The translations under genes were made by a program, and so were the position numbers. A DNA stretch of 64,000 nucleotides from Protopterus annectens (Eukaryota > Chordata > Ceratodontiformes > Protopteridae): positions 504,627,750 through 504,691,749 of the forward strand of contig NC_056745.1 in assembly GCF_019279795.1 (NCBI RefSeq), written 5' to 3'. This document shows, piece after piece, positions 1 to 9,730 of this stretch. Under the pieces are notes generated by a model. It searched no databases and had not been told where the DNA came from. It worked only from the letters and a program-made list of their open reading frames with translations. Within the stretch, counting starts at the first letter, position 1, and the number at the start of each line of letters is the position of its first letter.

Positions 1-258
1 TGGCATTACCATGGCTGTTTTCCAGACTTCAGGAATGTAGCCAATGGACAAACTTAGATTAAAAAAGGTTAAGCAGGGGTTCAAACAGGCCATATTTGGT
101 ACTGATAATCAGGCAACCTGGCATATTATCAGGGCCCATGGAGGATGGGTTCTTAATTTTTGAGAAAGACAAGAGGACTTGTTTCTTAGTAAATGAAGGG
201 GGTGGGGCTGGGACTGTGGAACCTGTAGGACAGCTGCAACTGTAGGTGGTGTACAAAT
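1..258 (-). pseudogene. CR1/L2-type LINE reverse transcriptase fragment
   Basis: Read on the minus strand, this piece encodes the start of a non-LTR reverse transcriptase. A segment with the pattern SSMGPDNMPGCLI matches SMGLDDIPGCVL in the CR1 copy near 61.29 kb, and the weakly preserved segment after it corresponds to the region leading to the PLHKGG motif. The fragment is cut by the left window edge and contains stops downstream, so it is a dead piece. The clade is uncertain between CR1 and L2. No promoter or 3' tail is visible. Confidence 0.55.
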
Positions 259-454
259 TGTCAGTATATTAGCTACTTTTCTTGGGCTACACTAGGCAGT
301 TTTACAATAGATTAGCTCCAAACATTTAGTGTTGGTTTATCCCTTCATGAGATACATAAAGAAGGACTTGCAATGAAAACAGACAGTAATACAACAATAA
401 TAAGTTCATACTCAGCTTAGAGCTTCCTAATGCTCAATGCTTCTTAGCACGGTC

Positions 455-720
455 AGTGGATCAACAGGTAGCATACTCACCTTTATTGCTGTAAAATCAC
501 AAGGCTATGGGTTCCATTTCCACTCCAGGTGACTGGATTAATTCTTCTGATAGCTGCACTCCAGGTGCCTATATTAATTCTTCTGACAGCTGCACAACTA
601 GGTGTGGAGTCCTTTGGATGAGATATTAAACCGAAGCCTTGTCTACTTGAGCTGGTAATAGCTCAGCTGGATGCAAAAGATCCCACAGCACTTACTGAAA
701 AGAGCAGGGGTCTTTTATTT
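455..720 (+). repeat. tRNA-derived SINE with internal 37-bp duplication
   Basis: The head resembles a Pol III type 2 promoter: an A-box-like stretch around 466-480 and a B-box-like GGGTTCCATTTCC at about 509-521. Two diverged copies of a roughly 37-bp unit follow (about 521-556 and 558-593), each with CACTCCAGGTG and ATTAATTCTTCTGA. The 3' body (about 615-712) has GATGAGATATTAAACCGA, AAAAGATCCCA and GAAAAGAGCAGGGG. From memory these resemble the conserved body of vertebrate tRNA-SINEs; I cannot name the family. The start and end positions are approximate. Confidence 0.6.
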
Positions 721-725
721 ACATA

Positions 726-1340
726 TTATTTACATCTTTACATTTTTACACAATTCCTTACATATTTACAATTCATCATTTGCATAATTTCCTCCTTATA
801 TATTCTATTTTTCATCTGTATACATTTTCTTCAGACTAGATCCACAGTCTTTTCTCCATAACCACCATCTGATTTTTCTTATTACTGATAACATCCATTC
901 CCATTAAACAATCTCATTTAATCTTTCATTCCAAATCACTCATATTACATAAAATAACTTTTTGTCCATTCTTATTTTATATGGTTTCTGTTGTTATATC
1001 AATATTCAATCATATCCACATTTATGTTACTATTTTTTATTTCTCCAAAAAATTTTACTTCACATAGTTTTTCTCAGTTTCTCCACTCTTACATTTCAGA
1101 AAACTATGCAGTGTATTTTCTTCTTTCCCACAATACAAACATGTTCTCTCACTTTTCTTTTTATAAGGCATATTTACTTTTACTGGTAATTTCTTTATTC
1201 CCAATCTCTGTAGAAAATCCTGACATTCTACTTTTTTATTACACCACTTGTTGTTTTCTTTTATAGGTATAATCTTTTTTTTTTTTTTGGTAAATTTTCC
1301 CATGAGTTAACACAATAAAACTGTGCCATTATATTCTTAA
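726..1340. other. AT-rich stretch with one weak zinc-knuckle-like reading frame
   Basis: This is AT-rich sequence without clear repeat borders. The only coding hint is a minus-strand frame at 1055-1303 that is lysine-rich and contains CLYCGKEENTLHSFLKC. Its Cys-X2-Cys-X7-His-X4-Cys spacing is a loose version of the retroelement zinc knuckle. It could be a relic of a LINE ORF1 or Gag protein, or chance. No neighbouring RT sequence in the same orientation supports it. Confidence 0.25.
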
Positions 1341-1350
1341 ATGGTTTACT

Positions 1351-1500
1351 ACAAAAATGCCGAGTACTTGTTAGACGGAAATGGGAATGTCGAACAACAG
1401 TTGGACGATTCTCATTTCATCTAACCTGCACAAGTGCAAGCGTTCAGATTCACGAATGCAACAGTGCACTCGCACACCTGTCTTCGGCATTCTAAATACA
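1351..1500. repeat. Nested hairpin (foldback-like) sequence
   Basis: The stretch is bounded by AATGCCGA at about 1356 and its complement TCGGCATT near 1489. Inside, 1373-1437 forms an imperfect stem: GTTAGACGGAAATGGGAAT pairs with the complement downstream that ends in CATCTAAC. A second GTGC/GCAC-rich hairpin follows. This could be a small foldback or MITE-type element. I see no convincing target duplication. Confidence 0.35.
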
Positions 1501-1529
1501 GATCACGGTACAGTGCAGATTGGGAAATT

Positions 1530-3900
1530 TATTTATTTTTACATTTGTTAACCGGGTTAGTACTTCTGGGTTCTTAGAAGCCCTTTTTCAGCAGAGACCT
1601 GAGGAAAAAAGCTCCTAAAAAAAAAAAAAAAGTTTAAGTAAACAAATTGTAAGAACAAAGATACACAGATCACATTTTAAGTATACATACTTCTGAAGTA
1701 ATTACATCACATGTAATAAAGGAATATATAGAATGGATAGAAATACAATAAATACAATACATATATGGAAATTTTCACGTAGTATGGCAAGAAACTAAGC
1801 AGAAATATGGTAAGACTAAGGTCAATACATTGCTGAACCAAGGTACCAAGAATGAAGTAAATATATAAGATAAAGTTGTGTGAACTTTGGAAGTTAATAA
1901 AATTAAAGAACAGTAATAAGGGATTATGGGAACTGAGTGAAACATGAGCTAACTAGTATGGAATATGACGGAAAACAATGTGTAGGTAGTAGTAAGAGAG
2001 CTAGAAGTGATACAGTTAAGTTAGGTTATCCCTGAATGTTTCTTGGGTATTAGTTTAGAGCATGAACATATCCAATTTGATAGGAAAAAAGATTTAAGCT
2101 GTTTCTTGAAGGCATTTTTGTCCAAGTAGTCTAAGGACTAAAGGGAGTGTGTTCCAATTTTTTGCAACTGAGTGACAGTATTTTCCCAAAGGTTTTGTTT
2201 GGCTTATGAACTTCCAAGACAGTACTGATTAGTACTTCATAGTGGGCGTTGAGGAGCATAAAGTGTCAGAGAATTTGCAAGGGATGGGCAGGATTTAGGA
2301 TTGTTTACTATATTATGTTGTTTAGTATATTGTGGGCTATAAGGAGCTGGGATTGAGGCAGTAAGTTGGAAAATTCAGGCCAGTGTAAAGCCTTTAATGA
2401 GTGGCAGTGATGGGATTTGTAAGGTTGATTTGTAGCAAATCTGGCTACTTTGTTATATGTGGTTTGTAGTTTGGATATTAGGTTACTCTGTAGATGGGTA
2501 AGAATAGGTGAAGCATCGAGTAGGGATAGTAGAAGAAGGGATTGGGCAAGGGATGGTCTGGATGCACAGGGAAGAAAGTTTTTGTGACAGTAAAGCAGAC
2601 CTGGTTTTTGGTGTTTTTTTTATTGAGGTATGAATGTGATGGTTGAATTTAAGTTAATCAATTATTGCTCCAAGGAGTTTTGTTTGGGTGTCAACAGAAA
2701 TTTTAGTTCCATTAAGGGATGTTATGGAAAAGTTCTGTTTTACATGTTCCAGATTTTTAGGTAGGAAAAGTAGCAGTTTAGTTTTGCTCGCATTTAGCAG
2801 GAGTTGGTTGGATTGTAGCCAGTTTTCAACTGAGTGGAGGGAGTTTTGTGTAAGGGATTGAAGGTTTTCTATGTTGTCAGCAGAGTTGATGATGGCCGAG
2901 TCATCAGCATACTGAATAAGATTGGATTGGGGGCAGGATGAGAAAAGGTAATTGGTAAATACATTGAACAGGAGAGGGTCCAATATTGATCCTTGTGGGA
3001 CCCCTGTCCTAACTGCTAGAAAGGGGAGTAAGAAGAGTTCCATCAAACAGTCTGGTGTCTATTTGTGAGGTAATCACAGAACCAGGAGGTGGTGGAGTTT
3101 GAGAAGCCTAGCTTGGAGAGTATATGGTGAAGTATGGTATGAGATACGATGTTGAATGCTTTCAACAGGTCCAGAAAGAGGGCTGATGCTATTTTGCTAT
3201 TATCCCTGACTTGAGCAATGTTATTAGTAAAGGATACAAGAGCGGTAGCTGTGCTATGTGTGGGGCGGAAGCCATGTTGAGTTGGTGTGAGTAGGTTTTC
3301 TTGTAGCAGATGATTAAGTACTTGCTTATGGATACACTTTTCCAATATTTTAGAGAGAGGAGACAGTATGGCAATTGGTCTGAAGTTGGTTGGCTCAGTG
3401 AAGTTTCCTCCTTTATGAAGAGGTACTACAAAAAATTTCTTCCAAATTTCAGGGACTTTGCCTTCTTTTATGGATCTATTAATCAGGATAGATATGGGGT
3501 AAAGCTAGAGATGTAGCTGCATGTTTAAGGAATAATGGAGGAAGGTTATCAGCCGAGGGCGAACCAGGTTTTAGTATAGTTAAGAGCAGCTTGATAGAAG
3601 AGATGGGAACAGGTGATAGTGAGAATGAGAGTGAGGGTGAGAGAGGTGAATCAGAGGTGGATGAAGATGTAGATGGATTGAAAGAGGTGCGGGTGGAGAA
3701 GTTAGTTACATTTTCAATGGTTTCAATGAAGAACTTATTAAGGAGGGTTGCTATTTCCAGAGGAGTATTGTCAGAATAAGGTGTGGGTGGGTAGGAGTAC
3801 CAGGTGAGAGACGTTTATTGATAGAGTTCCAGAATTTTTTAGGATTACAGTAGGGATTGTTAAGTGAAGATTGGTAATAGTTCTTTTTATCAAGCTTGAT
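1530..3900 (-). mobile_element. 5'-truncated L2-like LINE
   Basis: A minus-strand non-LTR retrotransposon relic. Reading leftward from about 3.9 kb it has the pre-palm PLHKGG region, a GFRPTHSTATAL segment, the GVPQGS motif, the YADDS catalytic box and the RT thumb, then an AT-rich 3' region ending near 1.53 kb. The L2-type clade is inferred from the GFRPxHST motif and overall spacing. Multiple frameshifts and stops mean it is inactive. The 5' endonuclease is absent; sequence right of 3.9 kb belongs to another repeat. Confidence 0.65.
2200..3880 (-). pseudogene. L2-like LINE ORF2 reverse transcriptase (broken)
   Basis: This is the RT domain of the LINE relic. Two frames carry the palm: 3345-3043 holds the finger/palm part with GFRPTHST and the FLDLLKAFNIVSH region (motif A normally D-x-x-K-A-F-D). 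Then 3046-2654 carries TGVPQGSILDPLLF and IQYADDSAII, the catalytic box at about 2896-2914. The frames are offset by a one- or two-base indel near 3045. The motif A aspartate pattern FDxV reads FNIV here, one more sign of decay. The C-terminal thumb reads on to about 2.2 kb with several stops. Confidence 0.65.
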
Positions 3901-4140
3901 TTAATTCTTAATTCCAAAAACATGCACTAGGTGGATTGGATACTCTAATCTGGCCATAGGTGCGAGCATGCATTTGATTGAGTGGTACGGGTGATCTACT
4001 GTGGCAGGGCTAGCCACCCGGTGGTGTAAACCATGGCTTGAGATGATTGTCGCTGTTGAAGTGACATCCCGACCCCATGTGCAAAAAGGGAAAAGGGGTT
4101 GAGGATGGATGATACATAGGAAGGTGGGCAAGAATTTGCC
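3901..4140 (-). repeat. Unassigned ancient vertebrate-type interspersed repeat
   Basis: On the minus strand the stretch ends with a segment like CACCTATGGCCAGATTAGAG followed by TCCAATCCACCTAGTGCATG and TTTTTGGAAT. From memory a similar string is dispersed in many fish and tetrapod genomes. The class cannot be assigned by reading. A possibly related piece (GGGGTCGCCACAC) lies at 58.80 kb. No coding capacity. Confidence 0.3.
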
Positions 4141-5540
4141 ATATTTGTGAGGACAAGATCAAAGGTGTTTGGGCACCTAATAGAATGGATAAATATTTGT
4201 AAATGTAAAGGTTGGTTTGGATATCTAGAAGTTCAGATTTGGTGTCCAGAGCCATTTTTTGTGAGGTAACGATATCTATGACAAATACTAATATCGACGC
4301 ACCTCTCCCATATGTCTGAGGGTGCTGTATGCACTAAACCCAGGAACAGGAGTACTTCTATTAACTTGAAACCATGTCTGTATATCTACACATACATGAA
4401 TGTTTTCACGCTGCAGGAGAACCTTATGTTTGTGATTTTTATTATTTTTTTAATACTCCTGGCATTGTGAAACACTTTAATGGGTTCCTAATCAGAATTT
4501 AGCAAGTTGATTTGCAGCAGTTTCAAAGTTTTGGCACAGGCTTTAGATTTTAGGTTTTATAACAGCTCATTCTGCAATGATCTTAGATTTGCAGGTTCTG
4601 TAGAAAGATTTTCTAACTTAAGGTTACTACAGTTAAACTACATAAGGGAAGAATTTTGGGGTTGACTTCAGCTTCAAATGTGGTAAGTTTAATTTATGTT
4701 CTGGTGCTTAAGTTTATTACATTTCAATTAATTGCTTAACAGGACCTTAGAATAGTGTACAGTTTGTATCAGATGGTTTGCTATATACTATTTACAACTT
4801 TATAACACTTGATTTTCAGGTTGCTAATTTACAGTTGTCTACACAACTTTTGACTGGTTGCAGAGATCCTTATTTCTTGCTGAAAAACCCAATGTCTAAT
4901 GATTTAGATGTGTAGGTGTTGACCATTTTTGTATGCTTTTAGTTAACAGTAAACAGATACATCAATTGAAATTCAATAATCACATTTAGTGAAGAGCCAT
5001 CAACAATCGTATACATTGTTGAAAGTCTGTAATCTAATACCTAGTTCACTGTCCACTTATTTTCTGATCTACTGTAACATAATATTAGGAAACAGAAAGC
5101 ACAGACCAAGTCAACCACATTTTTTAAAAGTGACCCACTCTCACACCTGTTTTAGATTACTTTTTGATTGAAGTAACTGAGGTAAGCAGTAACCTTACTG
5201 TTAATTTGGAGAAGACACAGCTTATGCATACTAGTTTCATTTTACAGTCAGTAAAACAAGCCATATATTTTTATTATTTCACTGGTAAACGTCTGCTGAG
5301 AGGCTTAAAGAACAATAACAAAAATTTATGCCTGGCATCTGAAAAAAATTAGAAGTCAATTTATTGCATTAAAAATGTGTATTAGCTCCAGACTTGAATT
5401 GCTAGCACATTATTTAACTTACGAAGGGACAGTGAGAATTTAACTGCTAATTGTTCATATGTTCCTATTAAGCTCAACTGGCTAGAATTCACTTAAAAAA
5501 TCACAGCAAAGCATATTCAGGTAATAATGGATGTGATGAT
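4141..5540. other. No feature recognised
   Basis: AT-rich sequence with only short chance reading frames. I found no RT motif, terminal repeat, tRNA-like promoter or tandem array. The right part may be a further diverged extension of the long repeat that becomes alignable by eye from about 5.54 kb. Confidence 0.5.
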
Positions 5541-7125
5541 GTGAAGTATTGCCAGCTATGCCAGGAGAAGTAGGGCAGTAGATATAGAACATATGCCAGC
5601 ACAGCTGTAATTTTGTAAAGAATTATATGTCATTTGATCAAACTGATTTGTACAGATGCTTGTGCTGAAATGGATTTTAAAGTTGCTAGTGTTAAAAATG
5701 TATCAACGGTGTTTCCTGCTGGACAGAAAAAGAAATATACATGCATTATTGCACCTGTTTAAATGCGTATGTTTTGACAGAAGATACTGGAAGAGAAGAG
5801 GTTAATCTCAAACTTTAAAAAGAGTAAGAAATTAAATTACTGGGCCTAAGCCATAAACATGTTATCTTGCTGTTTTGAATGAAGCCAGAGATGCAATGTC
5901 TGCAAGAAGTATGATTTATTACCTCCTGTAGGAAGTGCAGAAGTGTTATATGGTTTTATGAATTCCAGGAGCTGCAGCAGATCTTAGCAAGGCTCTTTGT
6001 GTGTGTATATTATTGACATATAGTTGCTAAATCCTGGCAGTTTCTATCCAAGGGGGGGTTGCATGGGAACCAGAGGTAAGATGACCAGATGTATGTGATG
6101 TCATTCTGTAATCTAGGACAAAATGATGTTTTAATACTAGGTCAGACTGAAATCTCATGGCACTCTGTTTTGGAAGGCTGACAAAGAAGGATCACTTATC
6201 ACTTCATCTTGCCTTGCTGTCGCAAGTAACTTAACTAGGGAATAGTAACTCGAGATCAGTCAAGAAATACAGTGAGATTAGTTAAATATTTTTTTTTGTA
6301 TCTATGTGAATCTATTCATCTGTGTTATTTTTCCTGTGGTTGAAACTCTGGTGTTTATTGTAAATAAATATTTAGTATTTCCATGTTATTTTATTATGCA
6401 TTATTAAATATATTTAAACTTTTCATTGTGGCTGGTCCTTTAGAGAATATTTTAATATCTGAGGGTACTTGTATATATTTAGTGACAATCTCTGGCCACT
6501 CCTGAAAGCCTTACTGCTTTGGACAAACACTAATATCTGTATTAATATTAATTTCACTTAGTATAATTGGGTATTCTTGTAAGAACCTTAGAGTAGCTGG
6601 CTTGAGTGTGTCTGGTGGAAGCAACTATCTTACAGTCTGGGCAGAAGGGGACATAACTAGTAAACCTATGCCAGCCTTTCCCAGGCATGCGTGTGCATGT
6701 GCGTGCATGTGTGTGTGCGTGCAAATCAAATCTCAGAGTCTGCGTGTCTGTATGTCAGCTACCTGGAGCAGGGACACAAAACACTGGCTTCACAGAGAGT
6801 GGTGGTGGACATGGCTTGAATACTCACCTGAGGTCTTAACTTTGCAGCTGTGTCAGTAGGGAGCCTTAATGGGGACCTGGGGAGAGGCAGAGAGAGAGAA
6901 ACCCAGACCCCGGGGCTGAGTGTGTTCCCTGTGTGCTCTTAACGGAAAACTTCTTTGTTACAGAGAGCTGCATCTGGAAATACTGGGTGTACCCATTTTT
7001 GTTCAAGTGAACATCCCTCTACAGTGTCAGTAGTAAGGATTCAGGCTCCTTGATTACTGGCCCAGAGTGGGGACATCACAATGGAAAATATTGGACCTTG
7101 TGCAAGAGCAGATCCAGAACAGTGA
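5540..7125 (+). repeat. Long dispersed repeat, copy 1 (uninterrupted)
   Basis: This stretch matches, in reverse, two separated segments: 34,184-35,880 (without the MITE) and about 24,170-24,610. Shared landmarks are GCCAGGAGAAG near 5560, ATGACCAGATGT near 6081, CATCTTGCCTTG near 6207, CTTTTCATTGTGGCTGGTCC near 6419, ATTAATTTCACTTAGTATAAT near 6546, CAGCCTTTCCCAGG and the GT-rich patch near 6690, and GGATTCAGGCTCCTTGATTA near 7037. The two copies differ a good deal, so the family is old. No protein is recognised. It keeps the unoccupied target (6649-6663) of the Penelope-like insertion in copy 2. Confidence 0.7.
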
Positions 7126-7686
7126 GCAATGTGTCATGTAATGTCCAGTGTTCTCCAACATCACTTTTTTTGTTTCTTTTCTCCATCTTTCCAAAATTGC
7201 ATCACAACCAGCATGACCTCCTGCAGTCACTACTACAATACAAATACCATTTCAGGTAAGCATGTGTTATTATAATACTCTACATCTAAAAAAGCTAATA
7301 AGAATTCCTAAACTTCCTAAAAAAAAACAGTTCATCTTTTGGTTCCAGTTCACCTCTGCTTAACCATTCCAGTTTGGTCGACAGGAGGTTGTTCCATGAG
7401 ATCTCCATACTGGCCACAATATCTATGCCTTTTCCACATTTATTTCCTTTCTTCTTATTTGATCTTTCTCCTTATATTCTTTATTTTGTTTTTCTCCACA
7501 TTCAGTTCTGTCTGATTTTTGTCTACTTCTGGTTTGATATTCATTCCAACTTGACACAAAAATTCATCTGCTAAACTAAGGACACAAGTATTTTAGACTA
7601 CTACTCTTCATGCTTTAAAACTTTCACTATGTTTGTATCTGGTTGGGGGGGGGGGGCAATGCATATGCAGTCCCAAGACTGCATAT
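7126..7686. other. No feature recognised
   Basis: Pyrimidine-rich and AT-rich sequence with a short G run near 7646-7656. Nothing coding or repetitive was identified. Confidence 0.5.
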
Positions 7687-7962
7687 CTATATATCTATAC
7701 ATGTAATCATTTTCAGGAAGTCCATGCCTCCTTTAGAATGAAAAATATATAATTGTGGTATACACTGATTTTTATATATCATTTGATAAGCATGAAGCAT
7801 TTTTCTTGTTTTCTGGTCCAACTGATCCAATACATTTTGGGACCAGTCAATCACCCCAAAATGTACAGTTGTGTAAAATTCTACCATAACAGCAGATGTC
7901 CTTATCTTCACTGTTTCAGTATTTTTCACCCAAGGGATCTCCTGCCAAAGATAGCCCAACAT
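7687..7962 (-). pseudogene. R4/Dong-like LINE RT C-terminal fragment
   Basis: The minus-strand reading has the pattern HFGVIDWSQNVLDQLDQKTR, then KMLHAYQM, LYIFHSKGGMDFL. It resembles the region after the RT palm in R4/Dong/Rex6-type LINEs, where (F/Y)GVVDW...LDxLDxKTRKxL...HP...LYxPRxxGGRGL is typical. The match is from memory of the family. The fragment is about 90 residues, has no catalytic box and is not flanked by other parts of the element. Confidence 0.45.
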
Positions 7963-8224
7963 CCAGCCAGTATTAAAAAGCTTTCAGCTCTTATAAGAAC
8001 CACATGTCACACACATGCTCCCCATGCATGATGTGGGGAATAAAGGTAATATATAAACGCAAACTCTCAGAACTGAAATACACCTAGAGACAAAGAACGT
8101 GAGCATCAAGAAGGAAAAATAAAGATGAAATGAGAAGGGCCCGTAGGCCAGGAAGGCAACCAGAACACAGGTCAAGGGTCAGGACATAGGGGGAAGGAAA
8201 GAGAGACAGAATATTGCAACAGTG

Positions 8225-8414
8225 AAAAGAAGGACAACTCAAAGTCAAAGTAAACTTTATTGTCGATCAGATATATACAGCAGTGCAAACTGAACAAAAT
8301 TATGTTGCTTTGCTCCCCGTGCAAGAAATAACAATAAACACAGTTTGAATGATTAAAATGTTAACACAATAAACCTACTGTTATGTACTAAATCTACTGT
8401 TATGTACTAAATCT
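8225..8414. repeat. Short tandem unit and AT-rich flank left of E0
   Basis: Around 8380-8420 a roughly 18-bp unit containing AAATCTACTGTTATGTACT is repeated about three times. The last unit leads directly into the E0 element sequence. Upstream, AAACTTTATTGTCGATCAG looks like the 3' tail of a retroposed element, but no family can be assigned. Confidence 0.35.
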
Positions 8415-8906
8415 ACTGTTATGGTAAGATTTTACACAACTATACTATGTTCTTCCATACAGCCATATCGGTGTTGCAGTATTCTTCACCTAAGGGAAAG
8501 AGGAGGAAGGCACAGAGGAACCCACCACAAACCCATGCATGACAGACATGGCAAGGCCTGCCATGGCTGTAGAAACAACATCCAACTTATAACGTTTAGT
8601 GAAAGTATGTACCGAGGACCAAGTAGCAGCCTCAAGAATAGAATTGGTATCCAGACCTCTGAAAAAGGCACCACAGGAGGCAACTACCCTAGTAGAATGT
8701 GCCTTTACAGATGAGGGCAGACATTTGCCATGAAAAGAATAACAAAAGGAAATGGCTTTAGAAATCCAGGAGGACAATAGGGTTTGTTTAGAAACTGCCA
8801 AACCCAAATTCCTGGGATGAAAAGAAACAAAAAGCTGCTCAGATTTGTGAAAAAGTTTAGTTTTATCTAAATAATAGCTATGTATGCAAATCCAAGGTGT
8901 GAAGAA
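8415..8906 (-). mobile_element. DIRS-like element E0, 3' segment
   Basis: This is the 3' part of an old minus-strand DIRS-like element. It starts in an ICR-like sequence (8421-8480, with ATGGTAAG and ACTATACTATGTTCTTCC, as in the other elements); the outer 3' terminal repeat is missing. It ends at 8906 where E2 is inserted. The rest of E0 resumes at 19,215. Joining 8906 to 19,215 gives an unbroken frame through the recombinase (residues VLHTLDLH at the join), which fixes both borders. Confidence 0.75.
8490..8906 (-). pseudogene. E0 tyrosine recombinase, C-terminal half
   Basis: The C-terminal catalytic half of a DIRS-type tyrosine recombinase, which integrates the circular cDNA. Visible residues: the H-x-x-R box in AHSTRVV, then AATWSSVHTFTKRYKLD, where W and the nucleophile Tyr fit the R-H-R-(H/W)-Y signature. 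The N-terminal half lies in the distant segment near 19.2-19.5 kb. The sequence differs clearly from E1/E2/E3, so E0 belongs to another family. The gene is split by E2. Confidence 0.75.
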
Positions 8907-9171
8907 AGTGCAGTTGTGTACACTTACCATAAATGCAGATGTTCGAGTGTATTCACTGCTGCAGTCATCACATTTGGGTTATCTGCCTGCAGGTAAACCC
9001 TCAGTCGGCCTGAATACTAGAGTCTTGGGATTTCTCTGTCAGATGATGTAGCTTCTTCTATGACGTCAGGACATCATGGGTACAAAACATGCAGGCGATG
9101 TCATTACATCAGTTTTTCTTACACCAGATGTCAGGAGCCCCCACAACAGTAGGCAATTACATGGTGTAGAA
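8907..9171 (-). mobile_element. DIRS-like element E2, outer 3' terminal segment
   Basis: Starts with AGTGCAGTTGTGTACACTTA, the same end as the other family-A elements, followed by the inverted terminal repeat with TGACGTCA (about 9060) and a TATA-like GGGTACAAAAC that is a mutated form of GGGTATAAAAC. It stops at 9171 where E1 is inserted. The remainder of E2 continues from 13,946. E2 without E1 is about 5.53 kb, matching the 5.57-5.62 kb of E5 and E6. Confidence 0.75.
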
Positions 9172-9322
9172 AGTACAGCTGTGTACACTTACCATAAATG
9201 TAGGTGTTCGAGTGTATTCACTGTTGTAGTCATTACATTTAGGTAATCTGCTGGCAGGTTGCCCTCAGTTGGCCCGAATTCCAAAGTCTTGGGTCCTGCG
9301 TCGGTTGCTGTCTCCTCTTCCA

Positions 9323-9349
9323 TGACGTCAGGTCGTCAGGGGTATAAAA
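9323..9349 (+). promoter_or_regulatory. CRE-like site and TATA box in the E1 3' ITR
   Basis: A perfect TGACGTCA palindrome (CREB/ATF-type site) lies at 9323-9330, 12 bp before TATAAAA at 9343-9349. The same arrangement, inverted, is in the 5' ITR around 13,808-13,830, where it would drive the element. In this copy the promoter points inward, antisense to the genes. The regulatory role is inferred from motifs only. Confidence 0.5.
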
Positions 9350-9409
9350 CATGCAGCCGACGCCATTTTCTTTAGTTTTTCTTGTTCCCGATGTCAGGTG
9401 CCCCCAAAA

Positions 9410-9410
<1 letters not shown>

Positions 9411-9482
<72 letters not shown>
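9411..9482. repeat. (TA)n microsatellite in E1 terminal region
   Basis: About 70 bp of near-perfect TA dinucleotide repeat. It sits between the ITR and the ICR of E1; the matching spot in E3 (near 62,260) has no such run, so it expanded after the families split. Confidence 0.9.
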
Positions 9483-9485
<3 letters not shown>

Positions 9486-9601
9486 GCATCAATATAAACT
9501 TTACCTTCATCTACAAGCAAATACACCACATAGGTTGTAGAAGATAGAGAAGGAAAGATAAACTCCAGAATGACAAGGGGATGGCGGGAGGGTAACCTGG
9601 A

Positions 9602-9698
9602 CTTCAACAGTGAATACACTCGAACATCTACATTTATGGTAAGTGTACACAACTGTACTATGTTCTTTGTGTTTCACTGTTAGTCATTAAATTTGGGT
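9602..9698. repeat. E1 internal complementary region (ICR)
   Basis: The first 58 bp (9602-9659) are the inverted copy of the outer left end of E1 (9172-9229). The next 39 bp (9660-9698) are the inverted copy of the outer right end (about 13,907-13,945). The two parts abut with no spacer, so the ICR is a template of the joined element ends. This is the defining DIRS feature used to finish circular cDNA. Small mismatches show the copy is not brand new. Confidence 0.75.
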
Positions 9699-9730
9699 AG
9701 AATCCCAAATCTATGGTTGGGAGTCTGGAG

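Noticed and set aside
6602-6859. An 85-residue frame with a Cys/Val run
   Set aside because: It results from the GT-rich patch in the long repeat. The corresponding part of copy 2 is a plain AC microsatellite with a different frame.
9239-9652. A 137-residue minus-strand frame with a YIYIYI run
   Set aside because: It is a translation of the (TA)n microsatellite and the DIRS terminal repeat; no protein evidence.
9640-9655. Splice donor TGGTAAGTG in the ICR of E1 and E2
   Set aside because: In E3, E5 and E6 the same place reads TGGTAGGTAC, and it is dictated by the need to match the outer element end. I see no acceptor pairing that would support splicing.
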